A DNA stretch of 57,115 nt, taken from contig JAHJJF010000043.1 of assembly GCA_018823135.1 (NCBI GenBank), positions 1 through 57,115 of the forward strand, written 5' to 3'. Every line of letters starts with the position of its first letter. Position 1 is the first letter of the stretch. A program made the position numbers and the translations under genes. Below, one piece after another: positions 1-8,849 of this stretch. This DNA is from Pseudomonadota bacterium (GTDB lineage: Bacteria; Desulfobacterota; Desulfobulbia; Desulfobulbales; CALZHT01). The notes under the pieces were generated by a model that had not been told where the DNA came from, did not search any database, and worked only from the letters and a program-made list of their open reading frames with translations.

Positions 1-884
1 CGCTTGAGGATCTCAGTGATGGGGTGGCGGTCTTCCTGGTGGATGGCCATGAAAATGCGCGGCATAAGCGGAAAATGAAAGGCCATGTGGCATTCATCGC
101 CATCGCCGAAATAGGGCCGCACGTCTTCCGGCCACTGGTTGGCCTCAGCCAGAAACATGCGATTGTCATAATGGCGGTCGAGCTGACGGCGGAATTCCTT
201 GAGCACCTCGTGCGTTTCCGGCAGATTCTCGTTGTTGGTCCCTTCCCGGACGCAGAGATAGGGCACCGCATCGAGCCGCATGCCGTCCACCCCCATGTCG
301 AACCAGAAGCGCATGACCCGGCAGACGGCCTCCACGACCCTGGGATTGTTGAGATTGAGGTCGGGCTGGTGGGAAAAGAAGCGGTGCCAGTAATAGGCCC
401 CGGCCACCGGGTCCCAAGCCCAGTTGGAGGATTCGCTGTCGGTGAAGATGATCCGGGTTTCGGCAAACTTCGTATCCGTGTCGCTCCACACGTAGAAGTT
501 GCGGCGGGCCGACCCGGCTTTGGCGCGCCGTGCCGCCTGGAACCAGCCGTGCTGATCCGAGGTATGGTTCACGACGAGTTCGATGATTACCTTCATGTCC
601 CGCTGGTGGGCCTCCCGGACAAAGGCGCGGAAGTCCCGCAAGGTGCCATAATCGGGATGAATGCCGCGATAGTCGGCGATGTCGTAACCATCGTCCCGTA
701 GCGGGGACGGATAAAAGGGCAGCAGCCAGATGGCGGTTATGCCGAGATCCTGGAGATAGTCAAGCTTTTGGCGCAGCCCGCGGAAGTCGCCCATGCCGTT
801 GCCGTTGCTGTCGCAGAAGGCCTTGACATGCAGCTCATAAATGATGGCATCCTTGTACCAGAGGCTGTCTTTTTTCTTGATCAT
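1..884 (-). CDS. treS: Trehalose synthase TreS, N-terminal part (cut by window edge)
   Basis: GH13 enzyme that interconverts trehalose and maltose; it can feed maltose to a maltokinase and then GlgE. The reading frame is open from the ATG at 882-884 to base 1, giving 294 codons of a protein usually 550 residues or more. Visible GH13 signatures are [13 protein letters not shown] near residue 103, [13 protein letters not shown] with the nucleophile Asp205, and [12 protein letters not shown] with the acid/base Glu247; the last two read as TreS rather than a plain amylase. AAGGA lies about 11 nt before the ATG. It sits downstream of glgE on the same strand, separated by a REP-like repeat. Whether a maltokinase domain is fused at the C-terminus lies outside the window. 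Confidence 0.9.
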   Translation of the reverse strand, partial: MIKKKDSLWYKDAIIYELHVKAFCDSNGNGMGDFRGLRQKLDYLQDLGITAIWLLPFYPSPLRDDGYDIADYRGIHPDYGTLRDFRAFVREAHQRDMKVIIELVVNHTSDQHGWFQAARRAKAGSARRNFYVWSDTDTKFAETRIIFTDSESSNWAWDPVAGAYYWHRFFSHQPDLNLNNPRVVEAVCRVMRFWFDMGVDGMRLDAVPYLCVREGTNNENLPETHEVLKEFRRQLDRHYDNRMFLAEANQWPEDVRPYFGDGDECHMAFHFPLMPRIFMAIHQEDRHPITEILK

Positions 885-930
885 AACAGTATGAATCCTT
901 TACATAATTTGGTGATCTCATTCGTAACCC

Positions 931-1073
931 CGGGAGACAGATTTAATTTTTCCGGAAGTCTGCGGGGACTGAATTTTTTTAGCGTCTTTTCGGAGTCTTC
1001 ACTTCGTTCCGCTTACCTGCGAAAATTATTCTGTCCCCGGCTTAGAGAAAGGGAAAAATAAAATCAGTCCCCT
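931..1073. repeat. REP/MITE-like nested inverted repeats
   Basis: Two interleaved inverted repeats fill the glgE-treS spacer. The first pairs GGGAGACAGATTTAATTTTT (932-951) with a near-complement at 1020-1040. The second pairs GGGGACTGAATTTT (964-977) with AAAATCAGTCCCC (1060-1072). GGGGACAGA/TCTGTCCCC ends of this type are common beside REP-associated Y1 transposases in Deltaproteobacteria, but no transposase gene is present here. Probably a mobilised remnant; it could also form RNA structure between the two genes. Confidence 0.55.
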
Positions 1074-1095
1074 CCCAACCTATCTACCTGAATTT

Positions 1096-3111
1096 TCACA
1101 TGAAATATTCAAAGTCCCGCTCGGTGCGGACCCGGCGGCGGAGCCTATAGACCTGGGCCGGGCTCTCGGCCGGATCAAGACGCACGTAATTGCGCCGTCC
1201 CTGCCAGAGGTAGCGCCCTTCCCCGATGAGGTCGTGAACCTGGTAAACCTCGCTTGGGCCGATGCCCAGTTCTTCGAGGGGCACCTCCACCCAGCCCTCG
1301 TGCACGTGATGCGGGTCGAGATTGATCACCACCAGGATGATGTTGTCGTGGTTCGGCGTGGTCTTGCCGAAAAAGAGCAGCTGTTCGTTGTCCACCGGAT
1401 AGAAGTCAAGGCCCTTGTTGGTGTGGAGTGCCGAATTTTCACGACGTATCCGGTTGACCAGAGCGATATATTCCCGCAGGCTTTCCGCCCGGTTCCAGTC
1501 CCGATGCCGGAGCTGATATTTTTCCGACTGGTGGTATTCTTCCGAACCCGGTATGGCCTCGTTTTCGCAGAGTTCATACCCGCTGTAGATGCCGTAGCTC
1601 GCTCCCAGGGTGGCAGCCAGCACCAGTCGGGAAAGAAAGGCCGGGCGGCCGCCGAACTGGAGAAATTCCGGCAGGATGTCCGGCGTATTGGCAAAAAAAT
1701 TGGGCCGGAAGAACTCGCGCACCCCGGAGCGGGTGAGGGCAGTCACATATTCGATCAGTTCGTGTTTGGTATTGCGCCAGGTGAAGTAAGTATAGGACTG
1801 GCTGAAACCAGCCTTAGCCAGGGCATGCATGATTTTCGGCCGGGTAAAGGCCTCGGCGAGAAAGACCGCATCCGGAAAGCTTTTTCGCACTTCGGCGATA
1901 ACCCACTCCCAGAAGCAAAGCGGCTTGGTATGGGGGTTGTCCACCCGGAAGACTCGTACTCCCCTTGCGGCCCAGAAGACGATGACATCCTTGAGCTCGT
2001 GCCAGAGTGACTCCCAGGCAGGGCTCTCGAAGTTGAGGGGGTAGATGTCCTGGTATTTCTTGGGCGGGTTTTCCGCGTATTTGATGCTGCCGTCGGGACG
2101 ATGCCGAAACCATTCCGGATGTTCTCTGACGTAGGGATGGTCCGGCGAGCATTGAAAGGCAATGTCGAGAGCCACCTCAAGGCCGTGGCCGGCGGCTGCC
2201 GCCACAAAAAAATCAAAATCTGCCAGGGTGCCGAGATCCGGATGGACCGCCTTGTGCCCCCCTTCCGGACCGCCGATTGCCCAAGGGCTGCCGGGGTCGT
2301 CCGGTCCGGCCGCGAGGGTATTGTTCGGCCCTTTTCGATGGGTGTGGCCGATGGGGTGAATGGGCGGCAGATAGACGACGTCAAAGCCCATCTCGGCGAT
2401 GTAGGACAGATGCCTTGCGGCATCACTGAAGGTGCCGCTCTGCTTGGGGCCGCTGCCGGTCGAACGTGGGAACATCTCGTACCAGGCGCCGTATCTGGCC
2501 CGGATACGTTCCACAATAACCTGCAGAGCCTGGCGGTAACGGGAGCTCTGCGACCGGTCCGGATAACGGTTCATAAAGGCGGTGAGATCCGGCGACAGCC
2601 CGCGCTCCACGCGCTCACCCTGGGCTGCCTGGGATTTGAGGAGAAGCGCGATATTCGTCAGCCAGCCGCAGTCGGGCTCCACCGCCCGCCCGGCCGCTTC
2701 CTCGATCAGAGCAGCGCCCTCCAGAAGTTCACTCTCGATATCCTGGCCGGCCTGGTGTTTTTTTCGGACTTCGTCCTGCCAACTGGCAAAATGGTCGACC
2801 CAGGCTTCTATGGTGTATTCATAAGGCTCCAGGCGTTCTACGCTGAAGCGGCCCGCCCAGGCATCGTTCACCCGCGGTTCCATGCGCACCTCATGCCATG
2901 CGGCCTCGGAGAGGGGACGATAGCGGAGCACGGCGGCCAGAAGATCATGACCGTCGGCCAAAATGTCGGCCGTTACCAGGACATCTTCTCCCACGCATCG
3001 CTTGATCGGAAACCGGCCGGCATCAACTGTCGGCTGGACATTCTCTATCCATACCCGGCGTGCGATTTCCGGGTCGATCCTTCCTTGCAGGTCCTGGCTG
3101 GCATGATCCAT
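1096..3111 (-). CDS. glgE: Alpha-1,4-glucan:maltose-1-phosphate maltosyltransferase GlgE
   Basis: Transfers maltosyl units from alpha-maltose-1-phosphate onto growing alpha-1,4-glucan in the cytosol. The 671-residue length matches the family. An N-terminal beta-sandwich/helical part (about 1-200) precedes a GH13_3 barrel. Catalytic residues by position: nucleophile Asp391 in VRVFRVDNPHTKP, Glu420 in DAVFLAEAFTRP, and Asp478 in FFANTPDILPEF, corresponding to Asp394/Glu423/Asp480 of the Streptomyces enzyme. The companion gene glgM on the same strand, 183 nt upstream, makes its substrate, and treS follows. This defines a GlgE-type glucan pathway. Confidence 0.95.
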   Translation of the reverse strand: MDHASQDLQGRIDPEIARRVWIENVQPTVDAGRFPIKRCVGEDVLVTADILADGHDLLAAVLRYRPLSEAAWHEVRMEPRVNDAWAGRFSVERLEPYEYTIEAWVDHFASWQDEVRKKHQAGQDIESELLEGAALIEEAAGRAVEPDCGWLTNIALLLKSQAAQGERVERGLSPDLTAFMNRYPDRSQSSRYRQALQVIVERIRARYGAWYEMFPRSTGSGPKQSGTFSDAARHLSYIAEMGFDVVYLPPIHPIGHTHRKGPNNTLAAGPDDPGSPWAIGGPEGGHKAVHPDLGTLADFDFFVAAAAGHGLEVALDIAFQCSPDHPYVREHPEWFRHRPDGSIKYAENPPKKYQDIYPLNFESPAWESLWHELKDVIVFWAARGVRVFRVDNPHTKPLCFWEWVIAEVRKSFPDAVFLAEAFTRPKIMHALAKAGFSQSYTYFTWRNTKHELIEYVTALTRSGVREFFRPNFFANTPDILPEFLQFGGRPAFLSRLVLAATLGASYGIYSGYELCENEAIPGSEEYHQSEKYQLRHRDWNRAESLREYIALVNRIRRENSALHTNKGLDFYPVDNEQLLFFGKTTPNHDNIILVVINLDPHHVHEGWVEVPLEELGIGPSEVYQVHDLIGEGRYLWQGRRNYVRLDPAESPAQVYRLRRRVRTERDFEYFM

Positions 3112-3190
3112 CTTATTTTCTCCCTTTACCCTTTTAGACCCTAAGTCCGAAACATCTGCGTTTTTGCGTAGATCTTAACGGGTGCTTTTG

Positions 3191-3280
3191 AACCGCAGAA
3201 TATCGAACAAGGAATATCGAATGTCGAAGTAACTGAAAAACTTCATCATTCTGCGGTTTCTTGTTCGATATTCGACATTT
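3191..3280. repeat. Word-repeat spacer (CCGCAGAAT / TATCGAA / AATGTCGAA)
   Basis: The glgM-glgE spacer carries the same short words in both orientations: ACCGCAGAAT, ATATCGAACAAG and AATGTCGAA near 3191-3230, and their complements at 3241-3280. The words are shuffled rather than forming one clean hairpin. It resembles the low-complexity heptamer spacers elsewhere in this window (6.8, 52.7 and 53.6 kb). A TCCGGC-TTC-GCCGGA hairpin follows directly at 3280-3294, abutting the glgM stop codon. Confidence 0.55.
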
Positions 3281-3294
3281 CCGGCTTCGCCGGA

Positions 3295-4497
3295 TTAGGT
3301 CACCATATCGTAGACAGCAAGCACCTTTTCGGCTACCGCAGCCCACCCGAACTGCGAGACCACCCGCTCCCGCCCCTTGCGGCCCATTTCCCGGCGCAGG
3401 TTCTCGTTGGCGACGAGCTCGTTTATGCGCGCCGCAAGCTCGGATGCGAACCTCTCCGGCTCGGCCGGTTCAAAGTCATCCGGAGCGGCTGGCGCAAATT
3501 CCACGAGAAAACCGGTTTCTCCCGGCACCACGACATCCTTGATGCCGCCGACACGGCTCGCCACCACCGGCGTTTCGCAGGCCATCGCTTCGAGGTTTAT
3601 GATGCCGAAAGGCTCGTAAATGGAGGGACAGCAGAACACTGCGGCGTGGGAATAGAGTTCGATGGCCTCGGGGCGCGTGACCATTTCCTGTAACCATATC
3701 ACATTGCCCCGTTCCTTTTGCAATGTTTCCACGGATTTTTTTATTTCCAGGGCGAACTCTGGGGTGTCGGGGGCCGAAGCACAGATGACCGCCTGGATCT
3801 CCGGCTTGAGTTGCCGGCCGGCCGCGATGAAGTGGGATATGCCTTTCTGGCGGCTGACCCGGCCGAGAAAGAGCACATAGGGGCGGTCGGGGTCAATGCC
3901 GTATTTCTCAAGGGCCGAGGTGGTGGTTACCGGCCTGTATTGGCTGGTATCGATGCCGTTGGGTATAACCTGCAGGCGGTTTTTCGCCACCTGAAAACGG
4001 CTCGCTATTTCCCGTCGATCGCTTTCCGAGACCGCAATCACCGCGTCGGCCATCTCGATGGCGGTCTTCTCTACCCAGGTCGAGAGATCGTAGCCGCGGC
4101 CGAGCTGCTCACGCTTCCAGGGCCTCAGAGGCTCCAGGGAATGCACGGTGATCACCAGCGGCACGCCGTAACAGATCTTGGCGAGGATGCCACCCCACAT
4201 GGAATACCAGGTATGGCAGTGCACGACGTCCGCCTCTACGGGCGCAGCGTTGAAGTGCAGGCAGCTCTGGAGCACCATGAGCGCCTGGCGCACACGGCGC
4301 GGGTTGCCCTCGAACATGTCGCTGCCAAAGGGGTAGCCGTGCACGGACGGGTTGTCGAAGTCGAGTCGTTGCTCGCCGAAGCATTTCACCTCCACGGTGG
4401 CCATGCGGGCCAGTTCCCGGGCGAGATATTCCACGTGCACCCCGGCGCCTCCATAGACGTGCGGCGGGTACTCACGAGTCATGATGACGACTTTCAT
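3295..4497 (-). CDS. glgM: Glycogen/maltose-1-phosphate synthase, GT4 (GlgM/actinobacterial GlgA type)
   Basis: GT4 glycosyltransferase of 400 residues. The N-terminus MKVVIMTREYPPHVYGGAG, followed by VHVEYLARELA, is the signature of the corynebacterial 'GlgA' family. Mycobacterial members make alpha-maltose-1-phosphate from ADP-glucose and glucose-1-phosphate. The donor-site motif is SIYEPFGIINLEAMACETPV, near residue 312. The start codon overlaps the glgX stop by 4 nt (ATGA), so translation is coupled. With glgE next door, the maltose-1-phosphate synthase role is favoured over elongation of glucan from ADP-glucose; that choice is inference from context. Confidence 0.88.
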   Translation of the reverse strand: MKVVIMTREYPPHVYGGAGVHVEYLARELARMATVEVKCFGEQRLDFDNPSVHGYPFGSDMFEGNPRRVRQALMVLQSCLHFNAAPVEADVVHCHTWYSMWGGILAKICYGVPLVITVHSLEPLRPWKREQLGRGYDLSTWVEKTAIEMADAVIAVSESDRREIASRFQVAKNRLQVIPNGIDTSQYRPVTTTSALEKYGIDPDRPYVLFLGRVSRQKGISHFIAAGRQLKPEIQAVICASAPDTPEFALEIKKSVETLQKERGNVIWLQEMVTRPEAIELYSHAAVFCCPSIYEPFGIINLEAMACETPVVASRVGGIKDVVVPGETGFLVEFAPAAPDDFEPAEPERFASELAARINELVANENLRREMGRKGRERVVSQFGWAAVAEKVLAVYDMVT

Positions 4498-6692
4498 GTG
4501 GATGTCTCCTCCTCTTTGTTGTTGGTGTTGGGAGATTTTTCCGGTCCCTGGCAGAATGAATCGGATTGGTCGGCCAGCAGCCAGACAAGAGACCGGGCCT
4601 GCAGCACGTAAGGCTCCCGGCCCTGATACAGGCCGGTTGGGGCGTTGTCAGGCGAGGTATTACTGGTGTCAAACACCGTTTGCCATGACCTCGCGGCGAG
4701 AAGCGGCGGGAGCTGGAAGGCGATTTCTTCGTGGTGGGCGTTAAAGAGCAGAAGATGGTCGCAGTCCCTGATACGGCGGCCGCGGCTATCGGATTCATCG
4801 ATGGCATCGCCGCCCAGGTACATGCCGAGACAGCGGGCGTATGAATCCCCCCATTCCTCGTCGGACATTTCCGTGCCGTTCGGCTGTAGCCAGAGGATAT
4901 CCTTGATGCCGGCGCCTTTCAGCCGTCGGCCAAGAAAAAAGTTTTGCCGACAAAAGGCCGGATGACGTTTGCGCAGGGCGATGAGCCGGCGCACGAATTC
5001 CAGGAAGCCCTGCTCCTCGTCATCGAGTTGCCAATTATGCCAGCTGAGCTCACTGTCCTGACAGTAGGAGTTATTGTTGCCGCCCTGGCTGCGGCCGATC
5101 TCATCGCCGGAAAGAATCATCGGTACGCCTTGGGAGAGGAGCAGGGTGGCCATGAAATTGCGTTTCTGCCTGGCCCTGAGGGCCTTGATCCCGGGATCGT
5201 CGGTGGGGCCTTCAACGCCACAGTTCCAGCTGAGGTTGTCATCCGAGCCGTCGCCGTTGTTCTCGATATTGGCCTCGTTGTGTTTGTGGTTATAGCTCAC
5301 GAGATCATGCAGGGTGAAGCCGTCATGGCAGGTGACGAAGTTGATGCTGGCATATGGCCGCCGGCCGCTCTTTTCGTAGAGGTCACTCGATCCCGTGAGG
5401 CGGTGGGCGATTTCGCCGATATGGCTGTCGTCACCTTTCCAATAGGCGCGTACCGTGTCCCGGTATATGCCGTTCCATTCGGTCCAGCCAACGGGGAAGT
5501 TTCCTACCTGATAGCCGCCTTCGCCGAGATCCCATGGTTCGGCGATGAGTTTTACCTGGGAAATGATCGGATCCTGATGGATGATATCGAAAAAGGCGGA
5601 TAGTCGGTCCACTTCGTGAAGCTCCCTGGCCAGCGCTGAAGCAAGGTCGAAACGGAAGCCGTCCACGTGCATCTCCAGCACCCAGTAACGAAGGCTGTCC
5701 ATGATGAGCTGCAGTACCCGGGGGTGACGCATGTTGAGGGTGTTGCCGCAGCCGGTGAAATCCATGAGATAGCGGGGATCATCAGGCATGAGCCGGTAAT
5801 AGGAGGCGTTGTCTATGCCCCGGAAGCAAAACGTTGGTCCGAGATGATTGCCCTCGGCCGTATGGTTGTAAACCACGTCCAGGATGACCTCGATGCCGGC
5901 TGAATGGAGGGCCTTCACCATGGTTTTGAATTCACTGATGTGACCAGTTGCGGAATAGCGCATTTCCGGGGCGAAAAAGCCAATGGAGTTATACCCCCAG
6001 TAATTCTTGAGTCCCTGCTCCACGAGATGGCGATCGTCGACAAAGGCGTGTACCGGCATAAGCTCGACCGCGGTGATGCCAAGCCGTTTCAGGTATTCCA
6101 CACTCGGGTAAGTGGCGAGACCGGCATAGGTACCGCGCAGCGACGTCGGCACCTCTGGATTTTGCCAGGTGAACCCCTTGACGTGGAGCTCGTAGATGAT
6201 CGTATCATGCCACGGGGTGTGGGGCGGTCGATCATCGCCCCAGGTGAAAGCGGTTTCTACCACCCGGCATTTCGGCATTCCCGCAGCGCTGTCTCGTCTG
6301 TCCCGGGCAAGATCGCCGCGGGGGCTGCCTACCCGGTAGCCGAAGAGCGCGTCGCTCCACTTGAACTCCCCCCACAGTGCTTTAGCGTAGGGGTCCAGAA
6401 GGAGCTTGTGAGGATTGAAGCGATGGCCGCGTCCCGGATCGTAAGGGCCGTGTACCCGGTAGCCATAGAGCTGATGGGGGCGGGCCTCGGGGAGATAGCA
6501 GTGGAAGATTTGATCTGTCTGCCAGCGCAGGTCGATACGTTCGATCTCCTGGCGTCCTTTGGTGTCGAAAAGGCAGAGCTCAACTTTTTCCGCATTTTCC
6601 GAAAAAATGGAGAAGTTAACCCCTTCGCCGTTCCAGGTGGCGCCGAGGGGATATGGTTCACCCGGCCACACGGTCATCTGTTTTTTTTCCAT
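4494..6692 (-). CDS. glgX: Glycogen debranching enzyme GlgX/TreX
   Basis: GH13_11 isoamylase-type enzyme that hydrolyses alpha-1,6 branches of glycogen. The N-terminal CBM48-like domain begins with PGEPYPLGATWNGEGVNFSI. The barrel carries VILDVVYNHTAEG near 269, MHVDGFRFDLASAL with Asp349, LIAEPWDLGEGGYQ with Glu385 and NFVTCHDGFTLHDLVSYNHK with Asp457. The 732-residue length is normal for GlgX. It is the first gene of the glgX-glgM pair (4-nt overlap). It lies about 250 nt downstream of treT on the same strand, so a longer transcript is possible. Confidence 0.94.
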   Translation of the reverse strand: MEKKQMTVWPGEPYPLGATWNGEGVNFSIFSENAEKVELCLFDTKGRQEIERIDLRWQTDQIFHCYLPEARPHQLYGYRVHGPYDPGRGHRFNPHKLLLDPYAKALWGEFKWSDALFGYRVGSPRGDLARDRRDSAAGMPKCRVVETAFTWGDDRPPHTPWHDTIIYELHVKGFTWQNPEVPTSLRGTYAGLATYPSVEYLKRLGITAVELMPVHAFVDDRHLVEQGLKNYWGYNSIGFFAPEMRYSATGHISEFKTMVKALHSAGIEVILDVVYNHTAEGNHLGPTFCFRGIDNASYYRLMPDDPRYLMDFTGCGNTLNMRHPRVLQLIMDSLRYWVLEMHVDGFRFDLASALARELHEVDRLSAFFDIIHQDPIISQVKLIAEPWDLGEGGYQVGNFPVGWTEWNGIYRDTVRAYWKGDDSHIGEIAHRLTGSSDLYEKSGRRPYASINFVTCHDGFTLHDLVSYNHKHNEANIENNGDGSDDNLSWNCGVEGPTDDPGIKALRARQKRNFMATLLLSQGVPMILSGDEIGRSQGGNNNSYCQDSELSWHNWQLDDEEQGFLEFVRRLIALRKRHPAFCRQNFFLGRRLKGAGIKDILWLQPNGTEMSDEEWGDSYARCLGMYLGGDAIDESDSRGRRIRDCDHLLLFNAHHEEIAFQLPPLLAARSWQTVFDTSNTSPDNAPTGLYQGREPYVLQARSLVWLLADQSDSFCQGPEKSPNTNNKEEETST

Positions 6693-6794
6693 GCTCTTTC
6701 CTTAGGCGCTTTGTGGAATCATATAACAAATTTATTTGTTATGGTGCGTTTTTAATTTTAAAATCAGCTTGTTACAATTGATGTCGCGCCAGTA

Positions 6795-6870
6795 TCCAGG
6801 AGCCAGAAGTCAGAATGAAAACATTATAAAAATATTTTTTCTTTTCTTCTGGATTCTGACTTCTGGATTC
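6795..6870. repeat. Inverted word repeat CCAGAAGTCAGAAT / ATTCTGACTTCTGG
   Basis: A perfect 14-bp inverted repeat (6803-6816 with 6853-6866) encloses an A/T-rich loop. Extra copies of the words TCCAGGA and TTCTGGATTC flank it. It lies in the treT-glgX spacer and resembles the degenerate heptamer-type spacers found elsewhere in the window. Confidence 0.6.
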
Positions 6871-6907
6871 TCATATATCAAGTTTGAGAAAACTGCCCAC
6901 CGGGCCT

Positions 6908-6935
6908 CTTGTTCCAAACAAAGTTTTGAAACAAG
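6908..6935 (-). terminator. Possible treT terminator hairpin
   Basis: CTTGTTCCAAA (6908-6918) pairs with TTTTGAAACAAG (6924-6935) with one mismatch and a 5-nt loop, 11 nt after the treT stop codon. The stem is A/T-rich and no clear U-run follows, so terminator strength is doubtful. Confidence 0.35.
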
Positions 6936-6945
6936 CGTAGCCCCT

Positions 6946-8187
6946 CTAGCCCAGCTTAATACGGTATTTCGATTCATCTTGCAGGCCGACCATCAGGGTC
7001 AGATACTCCCTGAGGTGCCGGGTCAGGAGAAAATTTTCCCGTACAAAGTGCTTTGCCTTGGCTCCTATGTGCGCCAGCATCTCCTGGGAGTGCAGCAGAT
7101 ACCGAATGCGCAGGGCGGCGCCTTCAGGGGTGTGGACCAGGAACCCGGTATGGTAGTTGACCACCTGCAGGCGAATGCCGCCGGTATCGCCCCCGATCAC
7201 CGGCTTGCTTTTCCACATCGCCTCGGTGACGGTCAGGCCGAAACCCTCTTTGGTAGATTTCTGCAAAACAATATCGGCGGCACGCTGCAGGGCATTGATG
7301 GTGCGGTGTGCATCCGGCGGCAGGAGCAGCACGTGAATATCGGGGTCATTGCCGGCGGCTTCGCGGACTTCTCCTAGCACCATCGCGCCTTCCGGGTCAT
7401 CGGAAGCAGTTCCGCCGGCAAGGACTAATTGCAGTTCCGGCACAAATTTTTTGGCCAGCCGGTATGCGCGGATAACACCAACCGGGTCCTTAAACCGGTC
7501 GTAACGGGATACCTGGACAATAAGATGCCGGTCCGGATCCAGATTGAAATCACTGTAGACCTTGGCGGCTTCCTCGGGCGGCAGATCGATATTCTTATCG
7601 CTCAGTGGATCGATACTGGGCGGGATGATATATTGCAGATGCTGCAGGGGTTGGGCAAAAGCCGGTAAAGAGAAGATACTGGCATCATAAAGACCGACAC
7701 TTTTTTGCAGATATTTCCATACCGGCCGATAGGGATGGCTGGCATCGATATGACAACGCCATATCCATTTGCCGCGACGATTGGGATAATGATTTATAAG
7801 GGCTGCCGGCTGCGGATCGTGGATAATAACGAAGTCCGCCTCTTCCAGAACCGGTCGCAGCTTTTCAGCGTTGGCCAGGTTGGTCTGTTCGTAAAGCTTA
7901 AGCAGCGCCGGGGAAATATGCTCCTGTTTTCCCTGGAGGGCGTTGTGCATCGATTTCGTGCATTCATAGAAACCAGCTTCGCCGGTAATGACCTCCCATT
8001 GGGTCGCAATGCCCAGTTCGTTCGTTAAAGGCACCAGTTTTTCAAGTATTTCCGCAACACCGCCACCGACCTTGGTCGAGTTGACATGCACCACCTTCAT
8101 ATTGAGCAGAGGCTTTGCCAGTTGCCGGAGCTGATCAATGACATCGTTGCCGGTGATGGCTGCGTAGGATTCAAGCAGAGAAGTCAT
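6946..8187 (-). CDS. treT: Trehalose glycosyltransferring synthase TreT (GT4)
   Basis: GT4 retaining transferase that makes trehalose from NDP-glucose plus glucose, or runs in reverse. At 413 residues it matches TreT of Pyrococcus and Thermotoga type. Family signatures: VVHVNSTKVGGGVAEILEKL near 33, FVIIHDPQPAALI near 119, IWRCHIDASHP near 142, IIPPSIDPLSDKN near 188, VSRYDRFKDPVGVI near 227, and the donor-site motif KEGFGLTVTEAMWKSKPVIG near 315. Its start overlaps the upstream DUF5752-like gene by 4 nt (ATGA), so the two are translationally coupled. It adds a second trehalose route beside TreS. Confidence 0.9.
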   Translation of the reverse strand: MTSLLESYAAITGNDVIDQLRQLAKPLLNMKVVHVNSTKVGGGVAEILEKLVPLTNELGIATQWEVITGEAGFYECTKSMHNALQGKQEHISPALLKLYEQTNLANAEKLRPVLEEADFVIIHDPQPAALINHYPNRRGKWIWRCHIDASHPYRPVWKYLQKSVGLYDASIFSLPAFAQPLQHLQYIIPPSIDPLSDKNIDLPPEEAAKVYSDFNLDPDRHLIVQVSRYDRFKDPVGVIRAYRLAKKFVPELQLVLAGGTASDDPEGAMVLGEVREAAGNDPDIHVLLLPPDAHRTINALQRAADIVLQKSTKEGFGLTVTEAMWKSKPVIGGDTGGIRLQVVNYHTGFLVHTPEGAALRIRYLLHSQEMLAHIGAKAKHFVRENFLLTRHLREYLTLMVGLQDESKYRIKLG

Positions 8188-8849
8188 GATAATCCTCCGG
8201 TAAAATACGTTTGAAAGAGAACTGTCAGCTCAGTTCGAATCTGGCTGAGACTTGAAAAATAGGGATCGATAGCGGCAAGCTGGGCGCAGAGACCCTGGTG
8301 CTCATCCCCCAGGCCGGTCAGCCAATGGCAGAAATCATCGCCACCCTGATCAAGCCTGCGGCGTGCGTCTATAAAGTGATAAAAGATGGAGCTAGTTGAC
8401 AGGAGCGGGATCTGCACAGCCAGGTCTTCCGGTTTTTCGAGGCGGCGATTGGTGTCAAAAACCACCAGCTGCGACCGGATAAATTCAAACTGCCGGTACC
8501 CCCTCGTCCATTCGACGTTTTCATTTTCATCAAGCCGTTCCTCAATAAGATCGAGCAGATTTTGGCGCAGTTCTTCAAGGTTGCCGCTTGCCGACGGATC
8601 GATTGCCGCCAGCCTCTCGGCCAGCACCGGGTCCCGAAGACTGTGCCGCACCCAGCCGGCAAAATCGTTATTGAACTCCCGTTCCTCAAAGCGAGGGACC
8701 AGCAGCCCACCCCAGAAATGATGGTAGATGCTGTCCAGTGAAACGAGGGTCAGATTGTTCCGCAGTTCGGCAAGGGTCATGGCCTTTTGGCCAGTGGCGA
8801 TGGAAATAAGGGCGCAGTCATTGATCAGGAAAATGGAGGTGTCGGTCAT
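8184..8849 (-). CDS. DUF5752-like protein, internally duplicated
   Basis: A 221-residue cytosolic protein without signal peptide or membrane segment, recalling DUF5752-family proteins seen beside trehalose synthases. The two halves look like a duplication. Residues about 5-105 contain SLDSIYHHFWGGLL, then FAGWVRHSL and LAAIDPSASGNLEELRQNLL. Residues about 120-217 contain STSSIFYHFIDARR, then FCHWLTGLG and LAAIDPYFSSLSQIRTEL. Each half keeps the order S-I-(Y/F)-(H/Y)-H-F, W, then LAAIDP-L-(E/Q)-R. No catalytic motif is recognised. The 4-nt overlap with treT points to a partner or regulator role in trehalose synthesis. Start ATG is preceded by GGAGACTC. Confidence 0.7.
   Translation of the reverse strand: MTDTSIFLINDCALISIATGQKAMTLAELRNNLTLVSLDSIYHHFWGGLLVPRFEEREFNNDFAGWVRHSLRDPVLAERLAAIDPSASGNLEELRQNLLDLIEERLDENENVEWTRGYRQFEFIRSQLVVFDTNRRLEKPEDLAVQIPLLSTSSIFYHFIDARRRLDQGGDDFCHWLTGLGDEHQGLCAQLAAIDPYFSSLSQIRTELTVLFQTYFTGGLS

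Noticed and set aside
2101-3144. Long plus-strand open frame opposite glgE
   Set aside because: It is the antisense of a clearly conserved gene and shows no protein family features; the same holds for other long frames opposite glgX, glgM and lptD.
8226-8250. GTTCGAATC, resembling a tRNA T-loop
   Set aside because: It lies inside the DUF5752-like coding sequence and no acceptor, D-arm or anticodon arm can be drawn around it.
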